Below the pieces are notes generated by a model. It was not told the DNA's origin. It ran no database searches and saw nothing but the letters and a program-made list of their open reading frames with translations. A program made the position numbers and the translations under genes. This document shows, one piece after another, positions 47,546 through 57,049 of a stretch of 64,000 bases of DNA. The stretch is taken from positions 620,001 through 684,000 of the forward strand of contig NZ_JARVSM010000004.1 in NCBI RefSeq assembly GCF_030209175.1. Reading direction: 5' to 3'. Origin of the DNA: Pseudomonas sp. efr-133-TYG-5 (lineage in GTDB: Bacteria > Pseudomonadota > Gammaproteobacteria > Pseudomonadales > Pseudomonadaceae). Each line of letters begins with the position of its first letter. Within the stretch, counting starts at the first letter, position 1.

Positions 47546-50500
47546 GCCAGACCAATCGCCTGTCCAACGGTGGACGGATCGACCGCAACAAAGTGCTGAG
47601 CTTCACCTTCAACGGCCAGACCTACAAAGGCTTCGAAGGCGACTCGCTGGCCTCGGCGCTGATCGCCAACGGTGTCGACATCATCGGTCGCAGCTTCAAG
47701 TATTCGCGACCACGCGGGATCTTCGCCGCCGGTGCCGAAGAGCCGAACGCGGTGCTGCAGATCGGTGCCACCGAAGCCACGCAGATCCCTAACGTGCGCG
47801 CCACGCAACAGGCGCTGTACCAGGGTCTGGTCGCCACCAGCACCAACGGCTGGCCGAGCGTCAACAACGACATGATGGGGATTCTCGGCAAGGTCGGCGG
47901 CAAGCTGATGCCGCCGGGTTTCTACTACAAAACCTTCATGTACCCGCAATCGTTCTGGATGACCTACGAGAAGTACATTCGCAAGGCTGCGGGCCTCGGC
48001 CGTTCGCCGACAGAAGTCGATCCGGATACCTACGACTACATGAACCAGCACTGCGACGTGCTGATCGTCGGCGCCGGTCCGGCCGGTCTCGCCGCTGCCC
48101 TGGCCGCTGCGCGCAGCGGTGCGCGGGTGATCCTCGCCGATGAGCAGGAAGAGTTCGGCGGCAGCCTGCTTGATTCGCGCGAAAGCCTCGACGGCAAACC
48201 GGCGATGGAGTGGGTGGCCAGCGTTATCGCTGAACTGAAAAACACCCCGGACGTGCTGCTGTTGCCGCGCGCCACGGTCAACGGCTACCACGACCACAAC
48301 TTCCTGACCATTCACGAACGCCTCACCGATCACCTCGGCGACCGTGCGCCGATCGGCCAGGTGCGCCAGCGCATCCACCGTGTGCGCGCCAAGCGAGTGG
48401 TGCTGGCGACCGGCGCGCACGAGCGTCCGCTGGTCTACGGCAACAACGACGTACCGGGCAACATGCTCGCCGGCGCCGTTTCGACCTACGTGCGCCGCTA
48501 CGGCGTGGCACCGGGCAAGAAACTGGTGCTGAGCACCAACAACGATCACGCCTATCGCGTCGCGCTGGACTGGCTCGATGCCAGCCTGCAAGTGGTGGCC
48601 ATCGCCGATGCGCGCAGCAATCCGCGTGGTGCGCTGGTGGAAGAAGCCCGCGCCAAAGGCATCCGCATTCTCACCGGCAGCGCCGTGATCGAGGCCCGTG
48701 GCAGCAAGCGTGTGACCGCCGCCCGCGTCGCCGCCATCGATGTCAAAGGCCATGCCGTGACCAGTCCGGGCGAATGGCTCGACTGCGACGTGATCGCCAG
48801 TTCCGGCGGTTACAGCCCGGTGGTGCACCTGGCGTCGCACCTCGGTGGCAAGCCGATCTGGCGTGAAGACATCCTCGGTTTCGTACCGGGCGAAGCCCCG
48901 CAGAAACGCGTGTGCGTCGGTGGCATCAACGGTGTCTATGGCCTCGGTGATTCCCTCGCCGACGGTTTCGAAGGTGGCGTGCGTGTGGCCGCCGAAGCCG
49001 GGTTCCAGACCGTTGAAGGTGTGTTGCCCAAGGCCCTGAGTCGTCTCGAAGAGCCGACCTTGGCGCTGTTCCAGGTGCCGCACGAGAAAGGCACCGCGCG
49101 GGCACCGAAGCAATTCGTCGACCTGCAGAACGACGTCACCGCCGCCGCCATCGAACTGGCCACCCGCGAAGGTTTCGAGTCGGTCGAGCACGTCAAACGC
49201 TACACCGCGCTGGGCTTCGGTACCGATCAGGGCAAGCTCGGTAACGTCAACGGCCTGGCCATCGCCGCCCGTTCGCTGAACGTGACCATCCCGCAGATGG
49301 GCACCACGATGTTCCGCCCGAACTACACGCCGGTGACTTTCGGCGCCGTCGCCGGCCGTCACTGTGGGCACATCTTCGAACCGGTGCGCTACACCGCGCT
49401 GCATGCCTGGCATGTGAAGAACGGTGCCGAGTTCGAAGACGTCGGCCAATGGAAGCGGCCATGGTACTTCCCGAAAAACGGCGAAGACCTGCACGCGGCG
49501 GTCAAACGTGAATGCAAAGCCGTGCGCGACAGCGTCGGCCTGCTCGACGCTTCGACCCTGGGCAAGATCGACATCCAGGGCCCGGATGCCCGCGAGTTCC
49601 TCAACCGCGTGTACACCAACGCCTGGACCAAGCTCGATGTGGGCAAGGCGCGTTACGGCCTGATGTGCAAAGAGGACGGCATGGTCTTCGACGACGGGGT
49701 CACGGCCTGTCTGGCGGACAACCATTTCGTCATGACCACCACCACGGGCGGCGCGGCACGCGTGCTGCAGTGGCTGGAGCTGTACCACCAGACCGAATGG
49801 CCAGAACTGAAGGTGTATTTCACTTCGGTCACCGACCACTGGGCGACCATGACCCTGTCCGGGCCGAACAGCCGCAAGCTGCTCAGCGCGGTCACCGACA
49901 TCGACCTGAGCAACGAAGCCTTCCCGTTCATGACCTGGAAGGAAGGCCTGGTCGGCGGCGTACCGGCGCGGGTGTTCCGCATCTCGTTCACCGGTGAGCT
50001 GTCGTACGAAGTCAACGTCCAGGCCGACTACGCGATGGGCGTGCTGGAAAAGATCGTCGAGGCGGGCAAGCCGTACAACCTGACCCCGTACGGCACTGAA
50101 ACCATGCACGTGCTGCGGGCCGAGAAGGGTTTCATCATCGTCGGTCAGGACACGGACGGCTCGATGACCCCGGACGACCTGAACATGGGCTGGTGCGTCG
50201 GTCGCACCAAGCCGTTCTCGTGGATCGGCCAGCGCGGCATGAACCGGGAAGACTGCGTGCGCGACCAGCGCAAGCAACTGGTCGGCCTGAAGCCGATCGA
50301 CCCGACCAAATGGCTGCCGGAAGGCGCGCAACTGGTGTTCAACACCAAGCAGGCGATCCCGATGACCATGGTCGGCCACGTCACCTCCAGCTATGCGCAC
50401 AACTCCCTCGGCTATTCGTTTGCCATGGGCGTGGTCAAGGGCGGTCTCAAGCGCCTCGGCGAGCGGGTGTTTGCACCGCTGGCCGATGGCAGCGTGATCG

Positions 50501-50559
50501 AGGCAGAGATTGTTTCTTCGGTGTTCTTCGATCCGAAGGGTGATCGGCAGAACATTTGA
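47542..50559 (+). CDS. soxA: Sarcosine oxidase alpha subunit SoxA
   Basis: Large subunit of 1005 residues. N-terminal ferredoxin-like segment (FNGQTYKGFEGDSLASALIAN), an NAD-binding flavoprotein region from ~170 (VLIVGAGPAGLAAALAAARSG), and a C-terminal aminomethyltransferase-like (GcvT) folate domain from ~600 (RDSVGLLDASTLGKIDIQGPDA). The folate part captures the methyl as 5,10-methylene-THF, used by GlyA. Full length. Overlaps soxD; a REP-bearing gap precedes soxG. Confidence 0.96.
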   Translation: MSQTNRLSNGGRIDRNKVLSFTFNGQTYKGFEGDSLASALIANGVDIIGRSFKYSRPRGIFAAGAEEPNAVLQIGATEATQIPNVRATQQALYQGLVATSTNGWPSVNNDMMGILGKVGGKLMPPGFYYKTFMYPQSFWMTYEKYIRKAAGLGRSPTEVDPDTYDYMNQHCDVLIVGAGPAGLAAALAAARSGARVILADEQEEFGGSLLDSRESLDGKPAMEWVASVIAELKNTPDVLLLPRATVNGYHDHNFLTIHERLTDHLGDRAPIGQVRQRIHRVRAKRVVLATGAHERPLVYGNNDVPGNMLAGAVSTYVRRYGVAPGKKLVLSTNNDHAYRVALDWLDASLQVVAIADARSNPRGALVEEARAKGIRILTGSAVIEARGSKRVTAARVAAIDVKGHAVTSPGEWLDCDVIASSGGYSPVVHLASHLGGKPIWREDILGFVPGEAPQKRVCVGGINGVYGLGDSLADGFEGGVRVAAEAGFQTVEGVLPKALSRLEEPTLALFQVPHEKGTARAPKQFVDLQNDVTAAAIELATREGFESVEHVKRYTALGFGTDQGKLGNVNGLAIAARSLNVTIPQMGTTMFRPNYTPVTFGAVAGRHCGHIFEPVRYTALHAWHVKNGAEFEDVGQWKRPWYFPKNGEDLHAAVKRECKAVRDSVGLLDASTLGKIDIQGPDAREFLNRVYTNAWTKLDVGKARYGLMCKEDGMVFDDGVTACLADNHFVMTTTTGGAARVLQWLELYHQTEWPELKVYFTSVTDHWATMTLSGPNSRKLLSAVTDIDLSNEAFPFMTWKEGLVGGVPARVFRISFTGELSYEVNVQADYAMGVLEKIVEAGKPYNLTPYGTETMHVLRAEKGFIIVGQDTDGSMTPDDLNMGWCVGRTKPFSWIGQRGMNREDCVRDQRKQLVGLKPIDPTKWLPEGAQLVFNTKQAIPMTMVGHVTSSYAHNSLGYSFAMGVVKGGLKRLGERVFAPLADGSVIEAEIVSSVFFDPKGDRQNI

Positions 50560-50587
50560 TGGCCTCAGGAACTGTGGGGGGCGGCTA

Positions 50588-50650
50588 TTCGCGAGCAGGC
50601 TCGCTCCCACATTCGATCGCGTTTCCCTGTGGGAGCGAGCCTGCTCGCGA
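50588..50650. repeat. REP doublet between soxA and soxG
   Basis: TCGCGAGCAGGCTCGCTCCC (about 50589) and the inverted TGTGGGAGCGAGCCTGCTCG (about 50628), in the 142-bp gap between two subunits of one complex. Confidence 0.88.
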
Positions 50651-50701
50651 AAGCGGCAGATCAGCCACCGCAGGAACCAACAGAATTCAGGAAGGTGCTT
50701 T

Positions 50702-51334
50702 ATGACCGCAGCCAATGTTTACCAACAACGCCCGACCACCGGCGCCCGTGCCGAGTCGTCGCTGCATCACGCCGACCTCGCCAGCCTGGCCGGCAAGGGC
50801 CGCAAGAACGCCGGCGTGTTCGTGCGTGAAAAGAAACTCCTCGGCCACCTGACCCTGCGCGGCGATGGCCACGATGCGGCGTTTGCCGCCGGTGTGCACA
50901 AAGCCCTGGGCATCGAACTGCCGGGCGCCCTGAGCGTCATCGTCAAGGGTGAAACCAGCCTGCAATGGATGGGCCCGGACGAGTGGCTGCTGATCGTGCC
51001 GAGCGGTGAAGAATTCGCCGCCGAACAGAAACTGCGCGAAGCACTCGGCGACCTGCACATCGCCATCGTCAACGTCAGCGGCGGCCAGCAACTGCTCGAA
51101 CTGAGCGGGCCGAACGTGCGCCAGGTGCTGATGAAGTCCACCAGCTACGACGTCCATCCGAACAACTTCCCGGTCGGCAAAGCGGTGGGCACGGTGTTCG
51201 CCAAGTCGCAGCTGATGATCCGCCACACCGGCGAAGACACCTGGGAACTGCTGATTCGCCGCAGCTTCTCGGATTACTGGTGGTTGTGGTTGCAGGATGC
51301 GTCGGCCGAGTACGGGCTTAGCGTTCAGGCTTGA
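50702..51334 (+). CDS. soxG: Sarcosine oxidase gamma subunit SoxG
   Basis: A 210-residue accessory subunit in the GcvT-like fold family, with LSVIVKGETSLQWMGPDEWLLI and FPVGKAVGTVFAKSQLMIRHT. The ATG at 50702 follows AGGAAGG; upstream in-frame codons run through REP sequence. Needed with SoxA, SoxB and SoxD for the full oxidase. A degenerate REPIN follows. Confidence 0.94.
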   Translation: MTAANVYQQRPTTGARAESSLHHADLASLAGKGRKNAGVFVREKKLLGHLTLRGDGHDAAFAAGVHKALGIELPGALSVIVKGETSLQWMGPDEWLLIVPSGEEFAAEQKLREALGDLHIAIVNVSGGQQLLELSGPNVRQVLMKSTSYDVHPNNFPVGKAVGTVFAKSQLMIRHTGEDTWELLIRRSFSDYWWLWLQDASAEYGLSVQA

Positions 51335-51350
51335 TGGATGCGCGTTCCCG

Positions 51351-51461
51351 CGTCGAGGCGTCGAGCCGTCTGCGTGGGCATGCATCCCGGGACGCTCCGC
51401 GTCCCAGTAGCGGACGCCGAGCGTCCATGGCGGCATTCCCACGCAGAGCATGGGAACGATC
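51351..51461. repeat. Degenerate REPIN between soxG and purU
   Basis: The right arm is well kept (CATTCCCACGCAGAGCATGGGAACGATC) with an internal GGGACGCTCCGCGTCCC, but the left arm is scrambled (CGTTCCCGCGTCGAGG). It belongs to the RAYT-linked family also at 25120 and 40911-42538. Confidence 0.75.
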
Positions 51462-51473
51462 AGAGGAAAAAAT

Positions 51474-52331
51474 ATGAGCCGCGCCCCAGACACATGGATT
51501 CTGACCGCCGATTGCCCCAGCGTCCTCGGCACCGTGGACGCGGTCACGCGTTTTCTGTTCGAGCAGGGTTGCTACGTCACCGAGCACCACTCGTTCGATG
51601 ATCGTCTGTCGGGACGATTCTTCATTCGCGTGGAGTTTCGCCAGCCCGACGGCTTCGACGAGCAGTCCTTCCGCGCAGGCCTGGCCGAGCGTGGCCAGGC
51701 GTTCGGCATGGTCTTCGAGCTGACTGCGCCGAACTACCGGCCGAAAGTGGTGATCATGGTCTCCAAGGCCGATCACTGCCTCAACGACTTGCTCTACCGC
51801 CAGCGCATCGGCCAGTTGTCGATGGATGTGGCGGCGGTGGTGTCCAATCATCCGGATCTCAAGCCGCTGGCCGACTGGCACCAGATTCCCTACTACCATT
51901 TCCCCCTCGACCCCAATGACAAACCGGCGCAGGAGCGTCAGGTCTGGCAGGTGATCGAGGAGGCCGGCGCCGAACTGGTGATCCTCGCCCGCTACATGCA
52001 GGTGCTGTCGCCCGAGCTGTGCCGCAAGCTCGACGGCAAGGCGATCAACATCCACCACTCGCTGCTGCCGGGCTTCAAGGGCGCCAAACCGTATCACCAG
52101 GCCTACAACAAGGGGGTGAAACTGGTCGGCGCCACCGCGCACTACATCAACAACGACCTCGACGAAGGGCCGATCATTGCCCAGGGGGTCGAGGCGGTGG
52201 ATCACAGTCACTATCCGGAAGACCTGATCGCCAAGGGCCGGGATATCGAAGGGCTGACCCTGGCCCGGGCGGTGGGTTATCACATCGAAAGAAGGGTGTT
52301 TTTGAACGCCAACAGAACTGTCGTTCTGTAG
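51474..52331 (+). CDS. purU: Formyltetrahydrofolate deformylase PurU
   Basis: A 285-residue enzyme that hydrolyses 10-formyl-THF to THF and formate. N-terminal ACT domain (WILTADCPSVLGTVDAVTRFLFE), then a formyltransferase fold with catalytic-type NIHHSLLPGFKGAKPYHQA and the Asp of NNDLDEGPIIAQG. The ATG at 51474 follows AGAGGAAAAAAT. Regenerates THF when sarcosine oxidase loads C1 units; usual partner of sox genes. Confidence 0.95.
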   Translation: MSRAPDTWILTADCPSVLGTVDAVTRFLFEQGCYVTEHHSFDDRLSGRFFIRVEFRQPDGFDEQSFRAGLAERGQAFGMVFELTAPNYRPKVVIMVSKADHCLNDLLYRQRIGQLSMDVAAVVSNHPDLKPLADWHQIPYYHFPLDPNDKPAQERQVWQVIEEAGAELVILARYMQVLSPELCRKLDGKAINIHHSLLPGFKGAKPYHQAYNKGVKLVGATAHYINNDLDEGPIIAQGVEAVDHSHYPEDLIAKGRDIEGLTLARAVGYHIERRVFLNANRTVVL

Positions 52332-52338
52332 ATCGCTT

Positions 52339-52430
52339 TCGCTGGCAAGCCAGCTCCCACAGAGATTTGTGTCGTATACAAAATCTCAATCCACCCCGAA
52401 TCCTGTGGGAGCTGGCTTGCCAGCGATGAG
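52339..52430. repeat. REP doublet between purU and fdhA
   Basis: TCGCTGGCAAGCCAGCTCCC (about 52338) and the inverted TGTGGGAGCTGGCTTGCCAG (about 52403). Confidence 0.85.
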
Positions 52431-52531
52431 GCCATAACAGGCAACACAACAATCAGCATCTGTACCCGAGCACTCAACGCGCTGCCTGCCTGGGCAACGC
52501 GGTTCCATAAAAACAACAGCGAGGTGAAAGC

Positions 52532-53731
52532 ATGTCTGGCAATCGTGGTGTGGTGTATCTCGGCGCTGGCAAGGTCGAAGTACAGAAAATCGACTATCCG
52601 AAAATGCAGGACCCGCGCGGTCGCAAGATCGAGCACGGGGTCATTCTCAAAGTGGTGTCCACCAACATCTGTGGTTCCGACCAGCACATGGTGCGCGGCC
52701 GGACCACGGCACAGACCGGCCTGGTCCTTGGCCATGAAATCACCGGCGAAGTGATCGAGAAAGGTTCCGACGTCGAGAACCTGAAAATCGGCGACCTGGT
52801 GTCTGTGCCGTTCAACGTTGCTTGCGGGCGCTGCCGTTCCTGCAAGGAGCAACACACCGGCGTCTGCCTGACCGTCAACCCGGCCCGTGCCGGCGGTGCC
52901 TACGGCTATGTCGACATGGGCGACTGGACCGGCGGCCAGGCTGAATACGTGCTGGTGCCGTACGCTGACTTCAACCTGCTGAAACTGCCGGATCGCGACA
53001 AGGCCATGGAGAAAATCCGCGACCTGACCTGCCTCTCCGACATTCTGCCGACCGGCTACCACGGTGCGGTGACGGCGGGCGTGGGGCCGGGCAGCACCGT
53101 TTATATCGCGGGCGCCGGCCCGGTCGGTCTGGCGGCTGCGGCGTCGGCGCGCCTGCTCGGCGCGGCGGTGGTGATCATCGGTGACGTCAACACCATCCGC
53201 CTGGCGCACGCCAAGGGCCAGGGCTTCGAGACCGTCGATCTGTCGAAAGACGCACCGCTGCACGAGCAGATCGCCGATTTGCTCGGCGAGCCGGAAGTCG
53301 ACTGTGCCATCGATTGCGTCGGCTTCGAAGCCCGTGGCCACGGTCACGACGGGGTGAAACACGAAGCCCCGGCCACCGTGCTCAACTCGCTGATGGGCGT
53401 GGTGCGCGTAGCCGGCAAGATCGGTATCCCGGGCCTGTACGTGACCGAGGATCCGGGTGCGGTGGATGCGGCGGCGAAGATGGGCAGCCTGAGCATTCGC
53501 TTCGGCCTCGGTTGGGCCAAATCCCACAGCTTCCACACCGGCCAGACCCCGGTGATGAAGTACAACCGCCAGCTCATGCAGGCGATCATGTGGGATCGCA
53601 TCAATATCGCCGAAGTGGTCGGCGTGCAGGTCATCAGCCTCGACCAGGCGCCGGAAGGTTACGGCGAGTTCGATGCCGGTGTGCCGAAGAAATTCGTCAT
53701 CGATCCGCACAAGCTGTTCAGCGCGGCGTAA
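52532..53731 (+). CDS. fdhA: Glutathione-independent formaldehyde dehydrogenase FdhA
   Basis: Zinc- and NAD+-dependent dehydrogenase of 399 residues oxidising formaldehyde to formate without glutathione. Catalytic zinc region NICGSDQHMVRGRT; structural zinc cysteines in CGRCRSCKEQHTGVC; nucleotide motif VYIAGAGPVGLAAAASA. The length and sequence match the P. putida-type enzyme. It detoxifies formaldehyde released by GbcAB (and DgcAB). Last gene of the run; ends 13 bp before a terminator. Confidence 0.96.
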   Translation: MSGNRGVVYLGAGKVEVQKIDYPKMQDPRGRKIEHGVILKVVSTNICGSDQHMVRGRTTAQTGLVLGHEITGEVIEKGSDVENLKIGDLVSVPFNVACGRCRSCKEQHTGVCLTVNPARAGGAYGYVDMGDWTGGQAEYVLVPYADFNLLKLPDRDKAMEKIRDLTCLSDILPTGYHGAVTAGVGPGSTVYIAGAGPVGLAAAASARLLGAAVVIIGDVNTIRLAHAKGQGFETVDLSKDAPLHEQIADLLGEPEVDCAIDCVGFEARGHGHDGVKHEAPATVLNSLMGVVRVAGKIGIPGLYVTEDPGAVDAAAKMGSLSIRFGLGWAKSHSFHTGQTPVMKYNRQLMQAIMWDRINIAEVVGVQVISLDQAPEGYGEFDAGVPKKFVIDPHKLFSAA

Positions 53732-53744
53732 GTACCGCCAAGTC

Positions 53745-53778
53745 AAAAGGGCAACCGCAACGGTTGCCCTTTTTTTTT
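53745..53778 (+). terminator. Rho-independent terminator after fdhA
   Basis: Stem AAAAGGGCAACCG (53745-53757) with CGGTTGCCCTTTT (53761-53773), loop CAA, followed by more T. Ends the glyA-sox-purU-fdhA transcript. Confidence 0.92.
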
Positions 53779-53837
53779 GCCGCATCCTTGAGCCGCGCCG
53801 CGGTGAACTACAGGCCTTTCGCAGCGCTTTCGCCCGA

Positions 53838-54512
53838 TCAGAGTGCCGTCAGCGCCCCTTGGTAAAGCACCGGCCCGGTCGGTTGCCCGGTTGGCGAGCC
53901 GCCCTTCGGCTCGAGGCTGACCGCCAGGGCGATCGGTTTGCCGATCAAGGCTTTCTGCGCCGCACTGAGTTCGACCTTGCCTTTGCCCCCTGCCGGGATC
54001 ACGCCCAAGGAAATCGGTTTGCCGTCGGGCGCGATGGCCCACAGTTCCAGGCTGCGACTCGGGTCGACGGCGGCCAGGGTCAGCGGCTCGACCTGCAGGT
54101 AGTTCTCGTGGGCCTCGACCTTCAGCGCCGGTTGCGCGTCGGCGCTGAGCAAAGTGGCGCGGTAGCGGGCGTCGTCGCGGTTGTACAGCGCGCCGACGAA
54201 CACCAGCAACGCCACCGAGCCAACGGCGACGGTGAGACGTAGCCAGGTCCACCACGGGCGCTTCTCGGGCACATGCAGCACTTGCGGTTCGATCCGCGCG
54301 GTGACGGCGTGCCAGACCCGCTCCGGCACCGCTTGCTCCGGCACGGCGGCGGTGAGGCTGGCCAGGCTGTCCTGCCATTGCGCCAGTTCCGCGCGCAACG
54401 CGGCATCGTCGAGCAGCAGTTGTTCGAAGCGCCGTCGGGCCGCGGTGGACATCAACCCGATGGCGTAGTCGGCGGCGAGGGCGCGGCGCAGGGCCGGAGT
54501 CTGGTAGTTCAT
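53838..54512 (-). CDS. RskA-like anti-sigma factor
   Basis: A 224-residue membrane protein. The N-terminal part (ALAADYAIGLMSTAARRRFEQLLLDD) is an anti-sigma domain, one transmembrane helix follows (WLRLTVAVGSVALLVFVGALY, ~88-108), then an RskA-type periplasmic domain (SLELWAIAPDGKPISLGVIP). Overlaps the sigma gene by 4 bp, so the pair is coupled. Inducing signal not known. Confidence 0.9.
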   Translation of the reverse strand: MNYQTPALRRALAADYAIGLMSTAARRRFEQLLLDDAALRAELAQWQDSLASLTAAVPEQAVPERVWHAVTARIEPQVLHVPEKRPWWTWLRLTVAVGSVALLVFVGALYNRDDARYRATLLSADAQPALKVEAHENYLQVEPLTLAAVDPSRSLELWAIAPDGKPISLGVIPAGGKGKVELSAAQKALIGKPIALAVSLEPKGGSPTGQPTGPVLYQGALTAL

Positions 54513-55144
54513 GCTTCAAGGCACCGGCGCAGGCGTTCCATGCCGCGGCGGATCCACGATTTGACCGTTCCCAGCGGTGCGGCCAGGTGCTCGGCCAGTT
54601 CTGCGCAGGACAGACCCTGAAAATAGGCGACGCTGATCGACTGGCGCTGCATGCCGTCGAGGCTGTCCAGGCAACGGCGCAATGCGCTGGCCTCGCGGGC
54701 GCTGCTCAACTGCTCGGCGGGCGAGGGGCCTGCGTCTGGCAGGGCGTCCTGCTCCATCTCGCTCAAGGGCCGGTCGCGCTGCTTGCGTAACTGGTCGATG
54801 GCCTGGTTGCGGGTGATATTGATCATCCAGGTCAGTGGCGCCGACAGTTGCGGTTGATAACGCGCGGCGTTGTTCCAGATCCGCACGAAACTTTCCTGCA
54901 GCACGTCCTCGGCCAGATCCGCGCGGCCCATGAAGCGCAGGGCCACGCCGTGCAGGCGCGGGCCGACGCTGCGGTAGAGCGTCTCGAAGGCACGGCGATC
55001 GCCCAGTGCACACTGGGCCAGCAGATGCCGCAGCTGATCGGTGTCGGCGATGGAAATGGCAGATCTCCGGGCAATGGCGGGGCGCCGAGGTGGCGTCTCG
55101 AACTGTTCACAGGCTAGTTCAGCCAGGGCGCTGGTGCCATTCAT
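54509..55144 (-). CDS. ECF sigma factor (SigK-like)
   Basis: A 211-residue extracytoplasmic-function sigma factor. Region 2: FETLYRSVGPRLHGVALRFM, DLAEDVLQESFVRIWNNA and TWMINITRNQAIDQLRK. Region 4: LDGMQRQSISVAYFQGLSCAELAEHLAAPLGTVKSWIRRGMERLR. Operates with the RskA-like anti-sigma encoded just downstream. The possible target is the divergent DUF2780 gene, 148 bp away, which is only inference. Confidence 0.92.
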   Translation of the reverse strand: MNGTSALAELACEQFETPPRRPAIARRSAISIADTDQLRHLLAQCALGDRRAFETLYRSVGPRLHGVALRFMGRADLAEDVLQESFVRIWNNAARYQPQLSAPLTWMINITRNQAIDQLRKQRDRPLSEMEQDALPDAGPSPAEQLSSAREASALRRCLDSLDGMQRQSISVAYFQGLSCAELAEHLAAPLGTVKSWIRRGMERLRRCLEA

Positions 55145-55292
55145 CGTCGGTTGTCCGCGGTTTCACGATTCATATACGTTGCCCGGGTGAAAATGGATGC
55201 GCCGCGCCGGAACATGCCGGCGCCTGCCCGGTCAAACCGGCAGCCTGGCCGCCCGGCGACGGGAGGTCTTTACGCCACAAGAGGATGTTCGA

Positions 55293-55850
55293 ATGAAGAT
55301 TTCACGCGGTTTTGCCCTGGCATCGCTCCTGACCCTGGCGGCGGGCCCGGCGTTTGCCCAGTTCAATCTGAGCGATGTGGCCGGGGCGGTCGCGGGCATG
55401 CAGGGTGGCGACAAGGCCGCCGCGGCCGCGCCGACCTCGGAAACCGCCGGCCTGCTCAAGGCGCTGAGCGCTCTGGATGTCACGCCGCAACAGGCTGTGG
55501 GCGGTACCAGTGCGATGCTCGGCCTGGCCAAGAACCAGCTCAGCAGCACCGACTATTCGCAACTGGCCAAGAGCGTGCCGGGCATCGACAAACTCTCCGG
55601 CGGTGGCGGCAATCTGGCAGCGCTGAGCGGCTTGCTCGGCTCGTCGGGGAAATCCGCCGGCCTGGAAAATGCCCTCGGCAATGTGAAAGACACCAATGAC
55701 CTGAACAACGCTTTCGGCGCCTTGGGCATGGACAGCGGCATGGTCGGCCAGTTTGCCCCGGTGATCCTGCAGTACCTCGGCCAGCAGGGCGTTGGTGGCT
55801 CGCTGCTGAGCAGTCTCGGCAGCATCTGGGGCACCGGCACCGGCAGTTGA
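55293..55850 (+). CDS. DUF2780-type secreted protein
   Basis: A 185-residue protein with a signal peptide (MKISRGFALASLLTLAAGPAFA, cleaved about residue 22), and a low-complexity, Gly/Ser/Ala-rich mature part with a DUF2780-like helical core (GMVGQFAPVILQYLGQQGVGGSLLSSLGS). Function unknown. The ATG at 55293 is used; the upstream extension lacks a signal-peptide form. Divergent from the ECF sigma gene. Confidence 0.8.
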   Translation: MKISRGFALASLLTLAAGPAFAQFNLSDVAGAVAGMQGGDKAAAAAPTSETAGLLKALSALDVTPQQAVGGTSAMLGLAKNQLSSTDYSQLAKSVPGIDKLSGGGGNLAALSGLLGSSGKSAGLENALGNVKDTNDLNNAFGALGMDSGMVGQFAPVILQYLGQQGVGGSLLSSLGSIWGTGTGS

Positions 55851-55851
55851 T

Positions 55852-56739
55852 TCAGCGGCGCTCGCCCTGCAGTTCGGCGATGCGCTGGTCTTTCAGGGTC
55901 CAGAGCTGGTTGACCCAGCCCTGGACCTTCTCGCGAAACAGCGGATCGTTTTCGTAATCGCCCTGCCACAGGGCCGGGTCGAGTTCGCGTGTCTGGATAT
56001 CGATGATCACCCGCGGCACGTTGCCGCTGATCAAGTCCCAGAACCCGGGGATCTGCGCCTGCGGATACACCACGGTCACGTCGAGAATGGCGTCCAGCTG
56101 TTCCCCCAGCGCCGCCAGCACGAACGCCACGCCGCCCGCCTTGGGCTTGAGCAGATGGTTGAACGGCGACTGTTGCTGGGCACTTTTCGCCGCGGTGTAG
56201 CGGGTGCCTTCGAGGTAATTGACCACCGTCACCGGCTGGCGCTTGAACAGCTCGCACGCGGCCTTGGTGATTTCCAGATCCTTGCCGGCCAGCTCCGGGT
56301 GCCGGGCCAGGAACGCCTTGCTGTAGCGCTTCATGAACGGATAATCCAGCGCCCACCACGCCAGGCCCAGGAACGGCACCCAGATCAATTCTTTCTTGAG
56401 GAAGAACTTGAAGAACGGCGTGCGCCGGTTGAGCGTCTGGATCAGCGCCGGGATATCCACCCACGACTGATGGTTGCTGATCACCAGGTACGAGGTGTCG
56501 CCGCGCAGGTCGGCGCCACCGCGGATGTCCCACTGTGTCGGGATGCACAGGCGGAAGATCAGTTTGTCGATCTCGGCCCAGGTCTCGGCGATCCACATGA
56601 CCGCCCACGAGGCGTAATCGCGCCAGCGTCCGGGTGCCACCAGTTTGAGCAGGGCGAAGACCAGCAACGGCCCGATCAGGATCAGGGTGTTGAGCAACAG
56701 CAGCAGGGTGACCAGACAGCCGGTGAGCAGGCGGCGCAT
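55852..56739 (-). CDS. PlsC-type acyltransferase (YihG-like)
   Basis: A 295-residue membrane acyltransferase of the 1-acyl-glycerol-3-phosphate family. N-terminal membrane helix (LLTGCLVTLLLLLNTLILIGPLL), catalytic NHxxxD in SNHQSWVDIPAL, and substrate motif EGTRYT. It most resembles E. coli YihG. Start at 56739 (MRRLLTGCLV) is chosen because it begins at the helix; in-frame ATGs at 56772 and 56799 have no clear ribosome site. One base separates its stop from that of the DUF2780 gene. Confidence 0.88.
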   Translation of the reverse strand: MRRLLTGCLVTLLLLLNTLILIGPLLVFALLKLVAPGRWRDYASWAVMWIAETWAEIDKLIFRLCIPTQWDIRGGADLRGDTSYLVISNHQSWVDIPALIQTLNRRTPFFKFFLKKELIWVPFLGLAWWALDYPFMKRYSKAFLARHPELAGKDLEITKAACELFKRQPVTVVNYLEGTRYTAAKSAQQQSPFNHLLKPKAGGVAFVLAALGEQLDAILDVTVVYPQAQIPGFWDLISGNVPRVIIDIQTRELDPALWQGDYENDPLFREKVQGWVNQLWTLKDQRIAELQGERR

Positions 56740-56867
56740 AAGCAACTCTATGAAGACGGATAGGCGCGCCATGATAAGCAGCTTCGGCCGGCAGGCCAAA
56801 TTGGCGCTGACAAATGTTTCACTTTCGCGCCGGTATGCTTTGCTCGAGATTCATATTGAATGGGCTG

Positions 56868-56968
56868 GCCTCTTCGCGAGCAGGCTCGCTCCCACAGGAA
56901 GTTTATGCGCTGTGCAGGATTGCATGCCCACAGAAAATCCACTGTGGCAACGAGCCTGCACGCGAAGA
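56868..56968. repeat. REP doublet in the acyltransferase-protease gap
   Basis: TTCGCGAGCAGGCTCGCTCC (about 56871) and the decayed inverse TGTGGCAACGAGCCTGCACG (about 56943). The 310-bp gap 56740-57049 otherwise shows only promoter-length sequence. Confidence 0.75.
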
Positions 56969-57049
56969 CGGACTTGAGGCGAACCAATTGCCCGTCCGCT
57001 GTCTAAAATCTCGCGTCTGCCGCCCTCATTTTTCAAGGAAGCCCACTAC

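Noticed and set aside
47461..50715. A 1084-codon minus-strand frame antisense to soxA
   Set aside because: SoxA on the plus strand is complete with all family domains and operon overlaps; the antisense frame has no recognisable domain.
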